Below, piece by piece: positions 4,619-6,065 of a DNA stretch of 6,065 nucleotides. Positions within the stretch are counted from its first letter, which is position 1; each line of letters begins with the position of its first letter. The notes below the pieces were generated by a model that did no database searches, was not told the origin of the DNA, and worked only from the letters and a program-made list of their open reading frames with translations. The translations under genes and the position numbers were made by a program. Source of the stretch: Desulfobacteraceae bacterium. Its GTDB lineage: Bacteria > Desulfobacterota > DSM-4660 > Desulfatiglandales > Desulfatiglandaceae. The stretch lies in assembly GCA_030589225.1 (NCBI GenBank), contig JAUUWD010000106.1:1-6065 (forward strand), read 5' to 3'.

Positions 4619-4648
4619 TTGAGAAAATACCCAAAAATGTGGTATGAG
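4619..4648 (+). promoter_or_regulatory. Possible promoter for the epimerase gene
   Basis: TTGAGA (4619-4624), an 18-bp spacer and TATGAG (4643-4648) make a moderate sigma70 match, with four of six bases in each box. It would start near 4655, giving a leader of about 38 nt to the epimerase ATG. No better candidate was seen between the REP-like hairpin and the gene. Confidence 0.35.
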
Positions 4649-4692
4649 TTGAATTTATCGCTCGAAATTTGAATAATTGAAAGGAGGAACTT

Positions 4693-5097
4693 ATGAAGAT
4701 AAAACACATTGATCACATCGGTATTGCGGTAAAGAGTATTGAGCAGGCAGGCAAATTCTATACAGAGATTCTGGGGCTCAAGATCCAGGATATTGAAAAC
4801 GTGGCTGATCAAAAGGTGAATGTGGCTTTTTTGCCCATTACAGACAGCGAGGTGGAATTGCTGGAGTCCACTGAACCGGATGGGCCGGTGTCAAAATATA
4901 TAGATGCCAGGGGAGAAGGTGTCCAGCACATTGCCTTTCGCGTGGAAAATATTGAAGAGGCCCTTGAGGAACTAAAATCAAAGGGGGTCCGGCTCATTGA
5001 CCAGACGCCCAGAAACGGTGCTGGGGGCGCAAAGATCGCCTTTATTCATCCAAAAGAGACCAACGGTGTTCTGGTGGAGATATGTGAGAGGGGTTAA
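4693..5097 (+). CDS. mce: Methylmalonyl-CoA epimerase
   Basis: A 134-residue cytosolic enzyme of the VOC (glyoxalase I-like) superfamily that interconverts the (2R) and (2S) forms of methylmalonyl-CoA, linking propionyl-CoA carboxylation or transcarboxylation to methylmalonyl-CoA mutase and succinyl-CoA. Two beta-alpha-beta-beta-beta modules are visible: [20 protein letters not shown] at the start and [20 protein letters not shown] in the second half. Probable metal ligands are H8, E55 (in VELLE), H79 and E129 (in VEICE), and the family motif [14 protein letters not shown] is intact at 117-130. The length is normal for the family. The start is fixed by AAGGAGG (4681-4687) 5 nt upstream. No mutase or carboxylase gene lies nearby, so it stands alone here. 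It converges on the glycosyltransferase gene with only 10 bp between stops. Confidence 0.95.
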   Translation: MKIKHIDHIGIAVKSIEQAGKFYTEILGLKIQDIENVADQKVNVAFLPITDSEVELLESTEPDGPVSKYIDARGEGVQHIAFRVENIEEALEELKSKGVRLIDQTPRNGAGGAKIAFIHPKETNGVLVEICERG

Positions 5098-5101
5098 ATG
5101 A

Positions 5102-5138
5102 TCTGTATCAGGGCATGTACCCGATTCCTTTATACAGA
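5102..5138. terminator. Possible bidirectional hairpin at the convergent gene junction
   Basis: TCTGTAT (5102-5108) pairs with ATACAGA (5132-5138), and GGG-CATGTA-CCC (5111-5122) can form a small nested stem. It begins 4 nt after the epimerase stop and covers the last codons of the glycosyltransferase. There is no T-tract on either strand, so a terminator role is tentative. Confidence 0.25.
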
Positions 5139-6065
5139 CAGAGAGTCCTTTTAAGATACTTCTTATAAGAAATCTCAATTTGTCCAAGGGATTCGACTTT
5201 TCGGAACATATGCCAGGACCTTGGCTTATAGGATACCAGAAGGGCAGACTTGCCTTTCCATTTCTTATGGTCAATCCAGGGGAATCGATCCGGGCCCTCC
5301 TTGCGCACCCACAAGAGCGGCCGCAGGTCAGGAGCATAGAAGGCGATTTCTCCCAGAAGCTGATGCCTTGATATGCAGATGAAGTCGAGATTCAGTTCCT
5401 CTCTTTTCTTCTGCACCACGCTCGCAATTTCTTTTCCCCCGATGAATTCTTTCATTCTAATGATGTCGAGAGAACGCCCGCCCACGGCAATCCCGAAACC
5501 AGCGGGCAATGAAAAGTAGATCAACCCAAAAAGCATTATGAAAACGAGCAGGCTGACCGTTGCCTTACGGAGTCTCTTTCCATAGAAATCCCAATCCGCA
5601 GCAACAAGAATCACACCTGAAAAAAAGGCAAGCATTGGCCAGTTGGCACTTACCTTTCCCTTCAATGCTGAAATGGCAAAGAACACCACAAAGGCCCAAA
5701 AAAATGCTCCAAGAAATTTTCTTCTCTCATCTCCTGAAACGATTCCCCTGGCCGAACTCCAAAACGTTAGACCACCCAGAAGCGGGGTTGCCACAAGCAA
5801 AAGCCCCCCCATGTAACCGGGGAAGGTCTGCCACGGTTTATATCCATCTGCGGAAAACCCATGGTGAAGTTGAAACCGGAAGGAAATCCAGTCATTTTCA
5901 AGATTCCAGACAAGGACAGGAATGAAAACAATCAGGGCGATAATGCCGCCTAAGAGTGCGCCGAAAAAAATACTCCTCCGCTTGTCAGGCGTCATCAGGA
6001 AGAAAAATCCCAATCCTAGAAAATAGAGTACCATGTTGTACTTGGACAACAGGCCCAGGCCAACA
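5108..6065 (-). CDS. GT39/PMT_2-like membrane glycosyltransferase, C-terminal part (start beyond window)
   Basis: The minus frame is open from the window edge to TGA 5110-5108, 318 codons, with no start inside; TTG at 6049 is internal. The first visible residues, GLGLLSKYNMVLY, match a conserved segment of the dolichyl-phosphate-mannose mannosyltransferase/ArnT-like family. Further family-like segments are VLVWNLENDWISFRFQLHHG (~residues 50-69) and GKVSANWPMLAFF (~136-148). Hydrophobic stretches at about 1-24, 33-53, 82-100, 116-134, 141-157 and 167-186 indicate at least six membrane helices, followed by a soluble, probably periplasmic domain of ~130 residues. Such enzymes move a sugar from a polyprenyl-phosphate donor to lipid or protein acceptors at the outer face of the inner membrane; donor and acceptor cannot be told. 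The N-terminal catalytic Asp/Glu loop is outside the window. Confidence 0.85.
   Translation of the reverse strand, partial: VGLGLLSKYNMVLYFLGLGFFFLMTPDKRRSIFFGALLGGIIALIVFIPVLVWNLENDWISFRFQLHHGFSADGYKPWQTFPGYMGGLLLVATPLLGGLTFWSSARGIVSGDERRKFLGAFFWAFVVFFAISALKGKVSANWPMLAFFSGVILVAADWDFYGKRLRKATVSLLVFIMLFGLIYFSLPAGFGIAVGGRSLDIIRMKEFIGGKEIASVVQKKREELNLDFICISRHQLLGEIAFYAPDLRPLLWVRKEGPDRFPWIDHKKWKGKSALLVSYKPRSWHMFRKVESLGQIEISYKKYLKRTLCLYKGIGYMP

Noticed and set aside
4404..4812. Minus-strand ORFs of 61 and 91 codons
   Set aside because: They run through the REP-like hairpin, AT-rich promoter DNA and the antisense of the epimerase; no SD and no coding character.
5560..5925. Plus-strand ORF of 121 codons
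   Set aside because: Antisense to the glycosyltransferase. Its proline- and lysine-rich composition mirrors hydrophobic codons on the other strand.

Overview
The window looks like an accessory stretch of a bacterial chromosome, most probably from a sulfate- or syntrophy-type Desulfobacterota (former Deltaproteobacteria). This is inference from gene content and sequence style: a short-signal-peptide porin, a methylmalonyl-CoA epimerase, a small Desulfobacterota-type zinc-ribbon protein, and abundant GC-rich palindromic repeats with CCCCCTTT/AAAGGGGG cores. No rRNA, tRNA or CRISPR array was seen, so taxonomy is not fixed by this window.

Layout, left to right. (1) 1-527, minus: the N-terminal part of an outer-membrane porin-like protein, with a well-defined promoter (739-767), an A-tract upstream element and a structured 5' leader containing two tandem hairpins and an extended Shine-Dalgarno-like block. 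(2) 956-3214, minus: a 752-residue radical SAM protein with an N-terminal cobalamin-binding-type domain and a cysteine-rich C-terminal region resembling auxiliary-cluster regions of peptide-modifying radical SAM enzymes. (3) 3215-3838: no intact large gene. It holds a highly inverted-repeat-rich segment with a 34-codon ORF just upstream of the radical SAM gene, a broken gene whose frame is split by a 5-bp tandem duplication, and a MITE-like palindromic repeat (copy A). (4) 3839-4090, minus: a small zinc-ribbon protein. (5) 4095-4511: a decayed toxin-antitoxin-like locus, with a PIN-domain toxin cut off after about 30 residues by a second, oppositely oriented copy of the repeat (copy B), a possible antitoxin remnant, and a perfect consensus sigma70 promoter with an overlapping palindrome. 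(6) 4558-4692: a REP-like hairpin and a possible promoter. (7) 4693-5097, plus: methylmalonyl-CoA epimerase. (8) 5108-6065, minus: the C-terminal part of a multi-pass GT39/PMT_2-like glycosyltransferase, convergent with the epimerase and separated by 10 bp.

The genes do not form one pathway. The epimerase belongs to propionate/methylmalonyl-CoA metabolism, the glycosyltransferase and porin to the envelope. The most promising unknown is the radical SAM enzyme together with its peculiar upstream region. Its substrate is not evident, and a modified peptide (RiPP) is a reasonable but unproven hypothesis. The 3500-4600 interval is best read as a graveyard of small genes disrupted by palindromic repeats.
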